NCBI GenBank assembly: GCA_015680685.1 | Contig: MNCI01014205.1 | Coordinates: 653,660-717,659 of the forward strand | DNA: 64,000 nucleotides | DNA from: Gnetum montanum | Lineage: Eukaryota > Streptophyta > Gnetopsida > Gnetales > Gnetaceae | Direction: 5' to 3' | Shown: positions 22,601 through 33,661 of the stretch, in pieces | Numbering within the stretch: position 1 is the stretch's first letter | How the letters are laid out: every line of letters begins with the position of its first letter | Notes under the pieces: model-generated | Told to the model about the DNA's origin: nothing | What the model saw: only the letters and a program-made list of their open reading frames with translations | The model's database searches: none | Made by a program: the position numbers and the translations under genes

Positions 22601-25600
22601 AGTTCAATTTGATTGGTCATATGATTCAAGTATCCCCTGTTTTGGGTTCAGGTTACAAACAATTTAACTATCTTGTTACATCTTTAGGAATCCATCAACA
22701 GAAAATCAAGTTAATCTAGTGTTTACAGATATTTTGCAAACTAAACAAGTCATCAAGAATCTTCATGCCAAAGTAATCAATTAGCTTGAAAGTCAACTGT
22801 GCATGCAACATCTGGGTGTGTCGCCCCAGAAAAAAGAAGGAAAAATAAAAATAAATCCAGCACTATCACTCTCAAAACAATTCTTCCTGAGCAAAATATA
22901 TTACAAGCAAAATGGATTCATAAAAGGCATAAAGGATTCATAAGAGCAATCCTCTATCTACTCTAAAATGTTCAAATCCTCTATCTCTTAATGACTAATT
23001 CTACTCATACATTTCATCATGTTTACTGATTTGCCATCTCCAGCTGTTTGAAAATAACAAGACCAGAAATATTTGAGAGACTTGAATTGTTAGTTGATAT
23101 GGTTTTGACGTTGACATTGTCTGATACCAGAATCAAATGTTAAAACTCCAATCAAAAAGTCTACAACCCTAAGTAGCTTATCTTGAAATCAAAATTCATG
23201 AGGCATTATCTCCTACAATAGCACTTGTATTTACGCGTTAAGCATACCTTGGTATTGCTTCTTCAGCAAAATCAAGTAAGGTTAAGCAGCACATATAAAA
23301 CTGCTTAAATTATCATAATTGATAATCAACCTGTGAAGATGGCTGAACATTGCTGAAGCAAAGTGAAATACACAGAATGCAATTCTAGTGAGAGCATATA
23401 CATAGAAGATACAGCGATTAAACTAAAATTAAGAGTTTGTACTTTTGCTTAGGTTTGCATGCAAGAGAAATCAATGAAAACATCACATACAGAATTTGAA
23501 TTGGTTAAAGGAAGTTTATCCAAATTAAAACTTAGAAGTTGCGTAAAATATACCAATTATAGAAAGTACGCTATTTGGACAATCAAGAGGCAAGAAAGAG
23601 AGGTTTGAAAAATAGTGACAATACCTTTAACAAGGTTTGAAGTGCTATTTTTAGAACCTTTAGATACGAAATCCTTTCAGTAAATGATCTTCCTCGCCAA
23701 ATTTGAGAGTGTATAGGAGATCCATAGTAGGACATGAAAAGCTTTAAGAGAAAGATCCAAGGTATGCTAAGGCAAGAAAGTAATCAAAACTTGCTGCTCA
23801 CCATGTGACCACCCTGTGCTACTGGTGCCAAAGAAGAGTGAATGCTAGAGAATGTGTACTGATTTCAAGGCATTAGATAAAACTGCTGTAAAAAACAGAG
23901 ATCCTCTTCCTCGAATCAATCTGCTACATTCAACAAAATTTTTCAGCAAGCTGGACTTAAAATCACGATATCATTTGGTGTGTATTAAGGAAGACTACTT
24001 TATGACTAAGCAAGGACCATCCAAATGGCTATGCTGCCATTTAGGGGCATTTTATGAATAGTTATTTTAAGATTTTCCTGATGATTTCGTGGTAGTTTGT
24101 TCAGATAATATAGTGATATTTAGGAGAAGTTGAGAAGAACATCTACAGCACATTGAAAAAGTACTAGGCAACTTGCAAGAGTGTCAACTAAAGCTAAAAA
24201 TGAAGAAATGTGAATTTGGGAAGCATTGTTTGGTGTATTTAAGATTTGTGGTAGGCAATGGGCAAATTTGAGTGAATCTAACAAAGATTAAATCCTCTTC
24301 AAGTGGCCAAGTTAAGTTTCATGGAAGCATGTTAGTATGTGAGGAATTTATTATGAATTTTTCACCAACTGTACATTTGCACTCTCTTGCAAGAATTAAT
24401 GCCAGAGTTCAATGGGGAAGCAAACATGAAAATATATTTCAACTCCTAAAAAAGAATATTTGCCAAATCTTCAAAGGATTTTTTGAAAGTTTAACAAATG
24501 TATCAGCATATGCAATGGGAGCTGTATTATTACAAGATGGCAGACCAGTGGTAGGTGACAATTATCCCATTTCCAATAGGAGATCTTTGCACTTTCTCAG
24601 GCATTTAAACAATGGCAAACATACTTTCCTGGAAGAGAGGTAATAGTGCATACTAATCAAAAGTACTTGAGTTTTTGCAAACTCAATCTAAATTGCAGTA
24701 GGTAGACACATGAAATGAATATCCTATTTATAGCCATTTAATTTAGTGATTAAATATAAGAAAGATGATACTAACAAGATGGCAGATATGCTGTAAATCC
24801 CAATTAGAAATAGTTTCTTGCTCAGAGCTACAAAGATACAGCCATTAATTCATGAAGAGTATGTTGATTTGTATGGTGCTGATGAGTATTTTGCAGAAGC
24901 AGTCAATAAGATATCCAGAGGCTGTCTTGAATTTCCTTTTAAAATGGGATTATTATACAAAGGACAGAAACTGTGCATGCCAAACCAGGCTGACAAACTA
25001 TGTTGCATAACAGAAAGACATGCTTCCAAAATAGTAGGACACTTTTGTATATAGAAGACATTATTAAATTTCAAAAGGTATGCTTTTTTGGCCAAATATG
25101 CAGAATCATCATCATCCTAGCCTTTTCCCACCAAAATGGGCCAGATATACATAATAAAAACAAAGGATTTATCACCCAGCGGCTCAATGCTCATCCTGCC
25201 AAGGTGGGGTCCTGGGAGGGTCAGTCAATGAGCAAAAGCCTAACCTTTTTCAAGTGGCTACGCCCGGCTCAAACCCAGGTCTTACAACTTGAAAAACAAG
25301 CACTTTACCATCCCTCCAAATGATGGTCCTTGCCAGATATGTGGAATGATGTTTCCAAATTTACTAGACGATGTGTTCTATGCAATATTCTAAAGCCTTT
25401 GAACACACCATAAGGTTGGGGCTGCACATTCTTTTGTCAATACCCAACCAACCATGGAGGAGTTTTTCCATGGACTTTCTTACCCTCAAACTGAAAAAAA
25501 ACATGATCATTTGTTTGCAGTGTTAGATAGATTCAGTAAAATGATTAATTTGATACCCTGTAAGATGAAAATTGTAGGAGAAGAAATCGCTTAATTGTTT

Positions 25601-28600
25601 TTTCAACATATTTGAAAGCACTTTGAATTTCCTTCTATCATGTCTGACAGAGATAGAAGATTTCTCAATAATTTCTTGAAAGCTTTATGGGGAATGATGG
25701 AAACCAAATTGAAAAGAAGTACTGCATTTCATCTTCAAACAGATGGACGGGCAGAAATTGTAAACAGTTTGGTGGTGTACCTTCTGTAAGATCACAATTC
25801 CAAGCATCCAAAAACTTGGGATAACAATTTACCTTATCTGCAATTCACAATCAATAGGACTGTGCACAGTTCCACTCAGAAAACCGCATTTGAGGCTTGT
25901 CTGGCTTAAAGCCCATTTAATATAGAATTTTCATATTCTGATGATAATTATACAAAGAAGGAAGTAGAAGATAGAAGCATGGCATAGAGCTCTTTAAAGA
26001 ATTTTTGGAAAAGACGTACAAGGAAAGACATGATCACCATGGAGTTCAATTTCCTTCCAAGTTCAAGATTTGCTATGGTTTTACTTGAGCTACGATCATC
26101 TAAAAGGTGTATGAAAGAAATTAAAACCAAGTAGGTATGGACCATTTAAAGATCTAAGAAAAATATGGGATATCGAGCACATATGAAATTGTATTCAGCT
26201 GTTACTGCTGAAACTTGATGTTGCTTGAACCCTCTTTATTGGAGTCTCAGGTTTCCATCTTGCCTCCAATAGACTTGGTAGCACCTAGAATTGAGGGAAA
26301 ATTCGAATAGGTTTTTATTACGTAGAAGAAAAAAACTTAAACAAGAAAAGGAAGATTGAATATTTCCACATTGGAAATACAATTGCCTAGAAAAGCAAAA
26401 TGGTTTGGTCCGGAACAAGGACAGAAAACTTTTCCCCACCTTGATTTTGACTTAGCAGGAGCATGAAGTTGTCCATAAGTGGCCTTCATTGATGAGAATC
26501 TGCAGAAATCTTCAGTTGGCGCATGTTATGTAATAGTTAATAATGCCTATACCTATCCATCGTACAACCCAACAATTAATTGCTAAACACGCTTTCCAGA
26601 GCCATCTAAGGACTCTTCCTTGGCATAGTCCCACATGATGGATAGCCATTAATAATTAGAGAATATGTTAAGTAAATAAATTGTAATTACTTATAGTTAA
26701 TTTAACCATAATTCCGTGGTTATAAGAAACTCTCAAGTTGGCTGCCAACTTCCAAGTCGTGTTGTTAGGAATTAGGACAAGGGTAGTAGGATGATAAGGA
26801 CGCTTTTTTGAAGTACGCAGTTGTACGGAAGCCCAAACAATGCAATGTTAAACGTCTTCGGTTAAAAGTTAACAGATAAGCACGAGCGTTATTCTTCAAA
26901 AGAAAATTCAATCAACGGTTTTCAATAAAATTTCCAATCATCAATAATTGAATATCCAATCCCCAAATTTTGAAGTCCAGTTAACATTTTGAACCTTACA
27001 TGGCGGTTCGTAATACTGCGTCCATCATCGTAGTTTCTTTACAGCAAGCATGCATGGAGTGACCTATTTAAGAGAATTATGCCACAAAATTGGCGTTAAC
27101 GATCACGTCGAACCGAAAAAGCCAAGTAACTTGTAACCCATCAGTTTAGAGTTCGGCAAAGATGCTAACATACTCGGTCATGAGTAAAAACAAAAAACAA
27201 AAAACAAAAACAAAAAACGCTCGTATTTCTGAATATTCATGGAGATCCCAAAAGCAGTAAAATCCGATTAATGCTGACCTAAAACAATCCAATGTAAGAC
27301 ATCATGGATATCGTGAAGGAGATGCTTTTAGACAAGATTTTGCATATAGAAAATATCATGCAGTTATAAATCGACTCCAAAATACTGAATTCAAGCTCTA
27401 CAAGGTAGCGCAGACAAAGAAGATAAGTTTTGGAAGCTGTCGAAATAACTTTAGCTTACCTCCACCACACTTGAAGCGGCTTCTTCCTCCTTCAAAAAAG
27501 GCGTTTCTGAGCTACTAGAACTCTCTCCTTCTCGAAAATCGACCGAATCATTGATCGGAGCAGAAGTAGTATACTGATTGTTCTGCTCGTAATCAGTGGC
27601 CAAATTGCTGTTTTCAATCGAAAGAGGCCCCGCATTTTCTTCTGAAACGTTACTCGGACTGACTGCGGTTAACATTCCAGGAACCAGAACGGGAACCTTA
27701 CCATCATCGTACCCTTCTTCCACTTTTTCTTGCTCTTGATACACAGAAGCCAGAGTATCCATCTCAGCATCCTGCAAATCAATTCCACTCTCAACTTGCA
27801 TAAATTGCAGCCGTTGCTGATCTTCAAATCTTTCTTCTTCTGCTGCTGCTTCTTCTTCTTCGACGACAAACGTAGAAAGAGATTCCCAATCCTGCGACAC
27901 TAAAATACTGGATGACGTCTGCCACGTTTGGAACATGCGATCAGGCCCCGGCTGCCACTGTATCTCTCCCATCTGATCCGTAAGAATAAACTTAAACAGG
28001 ATATTCTTCCCTGCCGGAAGATCCTATCATGAAACCACACACACAGCGACGATTTAGCAAATGCTCGAAAAATAGCTCAAAAGACATTTAACCTGAAATA
28101 AAAGCAAGTTCAAAGGAGCATTTAAGACCGAAATGCAAGGCATTTGTTGGAGAACTTGGAAACTGGGGTATCATTTGAAGCTGTGATGCATTTGACCTTT
28201 AAAATAAATTTAAAATTAAAAACACTTTTTCAGATAAAATGTATTTTCTACGAAATTCTTAAAATATGTCATTCTTTTGTCATGCTATCTTATAACGGTG
28301 CTGAATGTTACGGTAGAAACGCCAATGCTTAAATGATCAAATGGATGTTGAATATCAGAGGAAGACTTACAGTGACTTCTATTTTTAAATAAATGCCAAA
28401 ATGACATCTTAAATACTTTCGACATGTTCATACAAGCCCAGATAAATAACTGTGGGACAAAATCTAACAACAAAATAAAAAAATTCATGAAAAAAGGATT
28501 GAAAATGATGGAAAGAAATGGCAAATAAACAATGATTCACCCATATAACCGATCCCATTTTTGTTCGAACAAGGCTACGATGTCATCCTGTTAAATTTTT

Positions 28601-29074
28601 GAAAGGATAAGTCAATTTTACCAGGTGAGGAGTGATCCAGATATCTCCAGGCGACCATTCCATGGGAACGGCCTCCTCTGCGTTCCACGAGCCGAGACGG
28701 GGATCCTCCCCTACCAGACCGAACTTCTCGCCGAACATGCACTGCTTCTGCAGCTGAACCCTAACCCTCGCTCTTACGCCGCTTGCATCTTCATCGCTGC
28801 CAATTTCTGCTCTCGCTATTCCCACTCGTCCTCTGCTGCTGCTGCTGCTAACCTTGACGTTTCCGCGCCGTCGGAAACCATTTCTATCAGAAATTCTGCA
28901 TACGGACAAAGCTGATGCTGATGATGATGATGATACGCTGCTGCATCTTACGATCTTTGCCGGCAAACTGCAGAAGCGAGCTTTGAAATCAGGATACACA
29001 TGAACATGAGAAGAGCAGGCAACAACAACAATGTGCTCCAGCGATGCAGCCGAAGATCTCATCATCATCATCAT
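19644..29074 (-). CDS. CBM20 starch-binding-domain protein, plastid-type, 3 exons, 397 aa
   Basis: Exons in reading order: 29074-28622, 28023-27460, 19820-19644, with GT-AG introns in phase 0. The protein begins with five Met codons and a Ser/Arg-rich, acid-poor N-terminus of about 85 residues typical of a plastid transit peptide. A CBM20 fold spans roughly residues 100-205: RVRVQLQKQ, FGLVGEDPRLGSW (Trp130), ME followed by W140, GDIW, DLPAGKNILFKFIL, IQWQPGPDR. These are the conserved Trp/Gly positions of starch-binding domains. The rest is acidic, with an E-run near 225 and a Ser-rich stretch near 325. The C-terminus has LEWGRKALYKLIGSLG, a possible amphipathic helix. No catalytic domain is present, so a role in binding starch or glycan is inferred. 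The start is the first ATG of the run; the GTG just upstream is not used. Intron 2 is 7.6 kb and holds a Ty3/gypsy relic. Confidence 0.85.
23720..26440 (+). mobile_element. Decayed Ty3/gypsy pol in CBM20 intron 2
   Basis: In broken frames and in pol order: RT (CTDFKALDKTAVKNRDPLPR, FFSKLDLKSRYH at about 23852-23985; degenerate catalytic SDNIVIF near 24100), then KKCEFGKH and a G-rich GQI box, RNase H (SAYAMGAVLLQDGRPV near 24500-24555), and integrase zinc-finger region (24818-25050). The integrase core and C-terminus follow (HxQTDGRAEIVNS near 25740, DNNLPYLQFTINRTVHSSTQ near 25830). A run of K/R residues to about 26440 might be a chromodomain remnant, but this is weak. The catalytic Asp pair is altered and there are many stops. 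No LTRs were found, and a SINE interrupts the integrase. It lies antisense to the host gene. Confidence 0.8.
25168..25327 (-). mobile_element. SINE, copy 3, inserted in the decayed gypsy integrase
   Basis: On the - strand: GATGGTAAAGTGCTTGTTTT, a box-B-like GGGTTTGAGCC, AGCCACTTGAAAAAGGTTAG, then GATGAGCATTGAGCCGC. It matches the copies at 16029 and 18142, and is the best-preserved of the three. It splits the integrase reading of the surrounding Ty3/gypsy element, so it is younger than that insertion. Confidence 0.6.
26445..27459 (-). other. Remaining 5' part of CBM20 intron 2
   Basis: Intronic DNA between the gypsy relic and exon 2. It has a small A-rich run near 27190-27220 and otherwise nothing recognised. 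Confidence 0.5.
29060..29074 (-). repeat. (ATG)5 microsatellite forming the start of the CBM20 gene
   Basis: Five in-frame ATG codons open the reading frame. Any repeat-length change keeps both a start codon and the frame. A second ATG/GCT-type run at about 28910-28936 encodes part of the serine tract in the transit peptide. Confidence 0.8.
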
Positions 29075-29077
29075 CAC

Positions 29078-30655
29078 CTCTGTGTCTGAGATTACAATAC
29101 CGGGTACACAAACGCACTATCAAAAATAAATGGAACACGCGCGAATGCAATAATCCGAGCTTGTGCCTGAGCTTGGAGCCGTAGAAAGAGAATCGGATAC
29201 TAGTCGACTTAACGTGTAACCTGTGCAGTCGCCCTGTCAAATTGGATAAACTCCATACTTGCAGGACATGACTGAGGGCGGAAAAAGACACTTAGTTGCG
29301 TGAAGTTCGCGCAAGGAAAGATACTTGTGGCTCCGATCTATGAACGAAGCTTTCAGCATCTGTGTTTGTCTTCCTGTGTCTGCTACTCTGCATTTACTTA
29401 ATCTACGGCCAGCGCAGATTAATACGGCGCAGAGAGTAGAACAAAGATTAATACAGCACTGCGTGAATGTAGAAAAGTATCCCCATACAGAGCCACGTGG
29501 AAACAACGCTCTGGCCAAGTGGAATACATGACAAATCATCAATTTTTTGTTTTTATTGAAACCCCAAAGTGTGGTATGGCTGGAAGACTCCAAGTCACAT
29601 GGGTCCAAGGGGTGTCTGTAGCCTGATGTTTTTTTTTTTAAATAATATTTACTTTTAAGATAAGTAATTAGATTTTCAAAGCTTTTAAAAGTAAATATTT
29701 CATTTAAAGGCATTAATACTAGCCTTCGAAACCAATACTTTGTGAAATAGATCTTGTGAACTTACCCACTAGCCTATGCCTTGCGCTCAAAAGCATCATA
29801 TATTTTCTAATGCTACCTACTTTCATGAAAATGAGGCAACTCCAAAACTTGATGGTTACTTAACCCTTCAAGACCAAGTACAATTACCTATGAAATTCAA
29901 TAGAATCAATACCAAACTTAGTGGTCATTCAAGACACACCAATATCCTTCAAGGTGCTAAATACAACTTTGGAAGTTTCTTTGCATAGAAAAATAACTAA
30001 AGGCTACTTAGAGAATTTGTGACAACAATGATTTTTGAAAATCTAAATTTACAAGATAAGGTACAATTTTCTAGGGTATAAAATAATAATGAGGATCGTG
30101 ATAAGCAAGTCCTAGCAAGTCAAATATGTTATTCATATAAGAAAAAGTTGTTATACTCACTTTTTCGATTCACCAGTGATTGAGACTAGATGTAGTTTTG
30201 ACAATGTCACATGTGAATTTGAGCATCAAACTCCCCAAAGATAGCTTTACAAGGCACTTTTTAACTCCTGAAGACCTCTAAGGACCATCCTAACTCATAA
30301 CCTATATTATGAGCACATTTTGATGAACTTAGCATCATCTGTCCATGTTCCTAGTCTTGCTAAATTCAAAGGTCAAACTTGCCTATTTTGAATTTCAAAG
30401 GAACTCCAAGTGAATTTCACGTTACTCCAAGGTTGAATTTGGCAACCCTAACCCTATAAATATAAGAACAAAACCCATATTTTGGGGCCACTTTCTTGAG
30501 ATCTAGGGCACTCTTCAAGATTTTGAGAAATCAAGAGTACATATAGAAAACCTCCTAGTGTCTTCTATGTGTTCCACAGGCACCATACCTCCTCTTAACT
30601 CTCATACTAATGCTAATGCAACATCAACCTTAGTCTCTAGAGATGGAATTTTTTC
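29078..30655. other. Intergenic DNA upstream of the CBM20 gene
   Basis: The right end contains CCTATAAATATAAG at about 30453-30466, which could be a TATA of an unrecognised LTR. Its sequence continues beyond the element A insertion at 36667. No coding region is supported. Confidence 0.45.
29644..29699. repeat. Small AT-rich inverted repeat
   Basis: Perfect 15-base arms (29644-29658 and 29685-29699) around a 26-base loop. It could be a MITE relic or a chance AT-rich hairpin. Confidence 0.5.
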
Positions 30656-30660
30656 AGCTC

Positions 30661-31641
30661 TGATGAATGGTGAGGTGCCCCTACACTCAACCATACGAAT
30701 ACGAGCATTTCATGCATGATCTGGTCGAACTTCACAAATGGACTAGTTGTGGTATCTAGATAGTTACTCATTGATTGCAGTTCGCTATCTTCCCACCTGG
30801 ACTAGTATTTGCTTTGTCACGTATGGTTTAGTCCAAAGTGAGGTGTAGGATGTGTTCCTAAACTAATGCTACTCGTGGAGGCGATGGAAAACAATCTTTA
30901 ATTAAACTAGGAGAAAAGGGAAGAGAGAGTTATACTAAGAGGACATAGGAAGAGAGAATCTAAACTAGCCCAAGTGCAATGAGCATCTATTCCTTAATCA
31001 TCCGTATACATCTTGGACCTTGTGCACGACTACTACTGGGATTACCAAGCACAGATCCTAGGTATGCTACTGGGTTACCAAGTAGTCACACTTAAATGCA
31101 CGTGATTAAGTTGTACTCATTCCATGTTTAAGGGGTTTAGGGTGCAGAGATATTAACTACGAAAGCAATAAATAACAATAACAATTAAATAATTAAACTA
31201 AGTGAATGTTGCAATGATGAAGTAATCTCAATCTTTATTTCCAGTCATGTGTGTGTCCAAGTACGTCACACTCGAATAAAGGATGCTGTACAATTACAAT
31301 CATCACACTGCGGGCATGCATTGAGAAATAATTCTAACTCTAATAAGGAAAAATTGTAAGAGTTTGGGTAAGGGACTATGAACTAATGCCAAAACCAAGT
31401 GCGCCGCCTCTTATTTATAGGCAATGAGATAGGTCTCGATATCGGATGTCTAATATCGCTTGGTAGCCCCGATATCGCTTGGTAGCCCCGATATCGCATA
31501 CCCGATATCGAGGGTCCAATATTGGTGGTTTAATATTAGGGCTCATCAGACCTGGTACCTTGTACCTGATATCAGGGGTCCAATAACAGCGGTCCGATAA
31601 CAGGGGTCTGATAACAGGACCTGACAGACCATGACTCATCA
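30661..31641 (-). repeat. Element A 3' LTR
   Basis: Starts TGATGAATGG and ends GACTCATCA in + coordinates, 981 bp. Read on the - strand, a block of repeated GATATC/GATA words (about 31620-31435) lies directly upstream of the TATA sequence CTATAAATAAGAGG (about 31408-31421), identifying U3 and the promoter. The polypurine tract adjoins at 31642. Confidence 0.88.
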
Positions 31642-31650
31642 TACCCCCAC
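31642..31650 (-). other. Polypurine tract of element A
   Basis: On the - strand GTGGGGGTA directly precedes the 3' LTR terminus TGATGAGTCATGG. The same tract precedes the LTRs of B, C and D. Confidence 0.8.
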
Positions 31651-31799
31651 AACTGAATAACAACTCGTCCTCTAGTCAAAGAAAGTGAGGAACAAGTTTA
31701 ATTAATTACATAGTGGATAGGTATGGGATTATTGACTGACTAGGAATTTATTCATGCCACAGTAGAGAATTAAACAAAATTTGGACACAGACACAAAAG

Positions 31800-32270
31800 A
31801 CAAAACTTGTGGAACTCATGGGATTCCCGGTAGTGGTGGCTCCTTCATGGGTGCCTTTCCTTTGTTCTGCACGCCAGGCTTCTAAGATTAATACTGTTGA
31901 AGAAGCACTTGATATTTCTTCTCTTCTATCCACAGATTATGAGTCATCCATGCTGATGTTCTAATGTTTGATGGAGTTAGCACTTTCCATGGACACGTCA
32001 GCTGCGGGAACACTTGATTGGCCTTGACATGCCATGCCGCAAATAGTCGTCGTTCCTCTTCATAGGCTTGGGCCGTGACCTCTACACCTTTTGCTTAGCT
32101 AGATTGTGCAATGATAGGAGTTCCCTGATGGATGTTGAATGATTGTGCCTCCTACTTTGCATGTTCTGCATGAGGTCCTTGGTCTCTGCCTCCCCCCAAA
32201 TGTCTAGTTGCACCTTGAGAAGGTACTCCTTGTTGTCCTCTTTTAGGGCCCATCTACAATCACACAAAGA
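31800..32270 (-). pseudogene. Element A coiled-coil ORF, internally deleted
   Basis: The 5' part (about 32270-32100) matches the start of the element C ORF, including QEAQSFNIHQ. It then jumps at about 32090 to the C-terminal block: EERRLFAAWHVKANQVFPQL, CPWKVLTPSNI, SAWM, EEKK. About 2 kb of coiled-coil sequence present in C is missing, so only the two ends of the protein are retained, with a stop at the junction. Confidence 0.65.
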
Positions 32271-33661
32271 TCAATTGTTAGTAAGGTTATTGAAAGAAGT
32301 TCAATTCTTTCATTCCTTACTCATTACCTTTAATAAATGTTAAATTCTTTGCTTAGTGTGATTTTAGAGTTAGAAATTTTTTTTCAAGGAAGTTGCCCTA
32401 AAAGTTTAATGTCAAACTTGGTTTGTTTACGTGACACATAAAAGGACCTAGTTTTGAGGAACATTTGATAAAATGATGAAAAAGGAAAGAATAGATTTAG
32501 CAATGAAGTACTTGGAGGGTATGAGATGATGTGGTGGTGTGCAACAAGTACAAATTGCAAAAGTCACGCAAGTGGGTCCTCCCCAAAGCAGGTTCCAACC
32601 TATAATGCCCTTGCGTAACCACACCTTAAAATGTCTATAGGCATTAGAAGGGTTAAATGTAATTTATGTCGATGCGAAAAAACACACACATGTTGATACC
32701 ACCATGATGAGAAATGAATTCAATGCTAGACAAGACACGAGTCACAATTACATGAACAACAAGATGAGGTGAATTGTAGAAGGGACTGCAGAGATTGGGA
32801 TATGAGGTAACTGACCCTGGGCATAATGAATCTTGAGTGTAGGACGTGATTAATGTGTCATTCGCCTATCGCTCCAAAATCAAGACTAAGTTCATTCCTC
32901 CAATCAGTGACATCGCATTGTTTCATCCCATGATGGACAACCATAAGAGCATCATGACAGCAAGGCGTACGATCACTTGGCATTTTGTTCAAGGGAGGAG
33001 TGATTTTTGCTTTGTGGCACACATTGTTTTTTTTCCTTTGTTCTTTTTGTGTGGCCACTTTGGCACACACACTCTTTTTTTTTGAATGCTTAATCTAGAG
33101 AAGCTGCCTACCTTTAGGCATGGGTACATGTCTTTCCAATGGGACCCCCTAGAATAACATTATTTTTTTTGGTTGAGTGCCTTTTGATTACTCTTACTCC
33201 CATTTTTCATTATATCTACAAGGATCTTAGTACAACCAAGTTGCATGATAACTTCCACAGATGTTACCAAAGAGAATCCACAAGTCCTCTTGATGTCACA
33301 CCCTGGCCATTCTTGCTTAGTACATCCTTCTTCACTCTAGGTATAATAACACAAGGGTACTTCAAGTTTTAACAATTAAGAATATCATTGTACCTAGGGT
33401 AGAACCCCTTATTAATAGAATGGGTGGATGGATGTTGTAGGCTTGCTATTCAAATAATTAGTCACCTAAGACTTGATAACATAAAACAACACCTCAACCA
33501 ATGGTTTACATGAGTGTTTTATTCCTAGATGAGATTACTCATAAAAAGCTAAAAAGACAAAAAGACAAAAAGATCAAACAATAAGTTGAAAAGTAAAAAA
33601 CTGAAAAACAAAAATTTCAAAATTAAAGAAAATGAAAAATATTTATTAATCCTGCTTGTTA
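32271..33661 (-). other. Element A internal non-coding region
   Basis: No ORF is supported. Several blocks are conserved with 41930-43650 of element C (CAAGTGGGTCCTC, AATGCCCTTG, GTGACATCGCAT, AAGCTGCCTACCTT, ACATGTCTTTC, CCACAAGTCC), so it is a shared part of the element and not a separate insertion. The promoter-like GATATC/TATA block seen in C is absent here. Confidence 0.6.

Noticed and set aside
26285-26440. Chromodomain at the end of the decayed gypsy pol
   Set aside because: Only a basic run and a few aromatic residues in broken frames; too weak to call, mentioned only as a possibility.
27669-27869. Lysine-rich - strand frame overlapping CBM20 exon 2
   Set aside because: Out-of-frame shadow of the Glu-rich coding stretch of exon 2.
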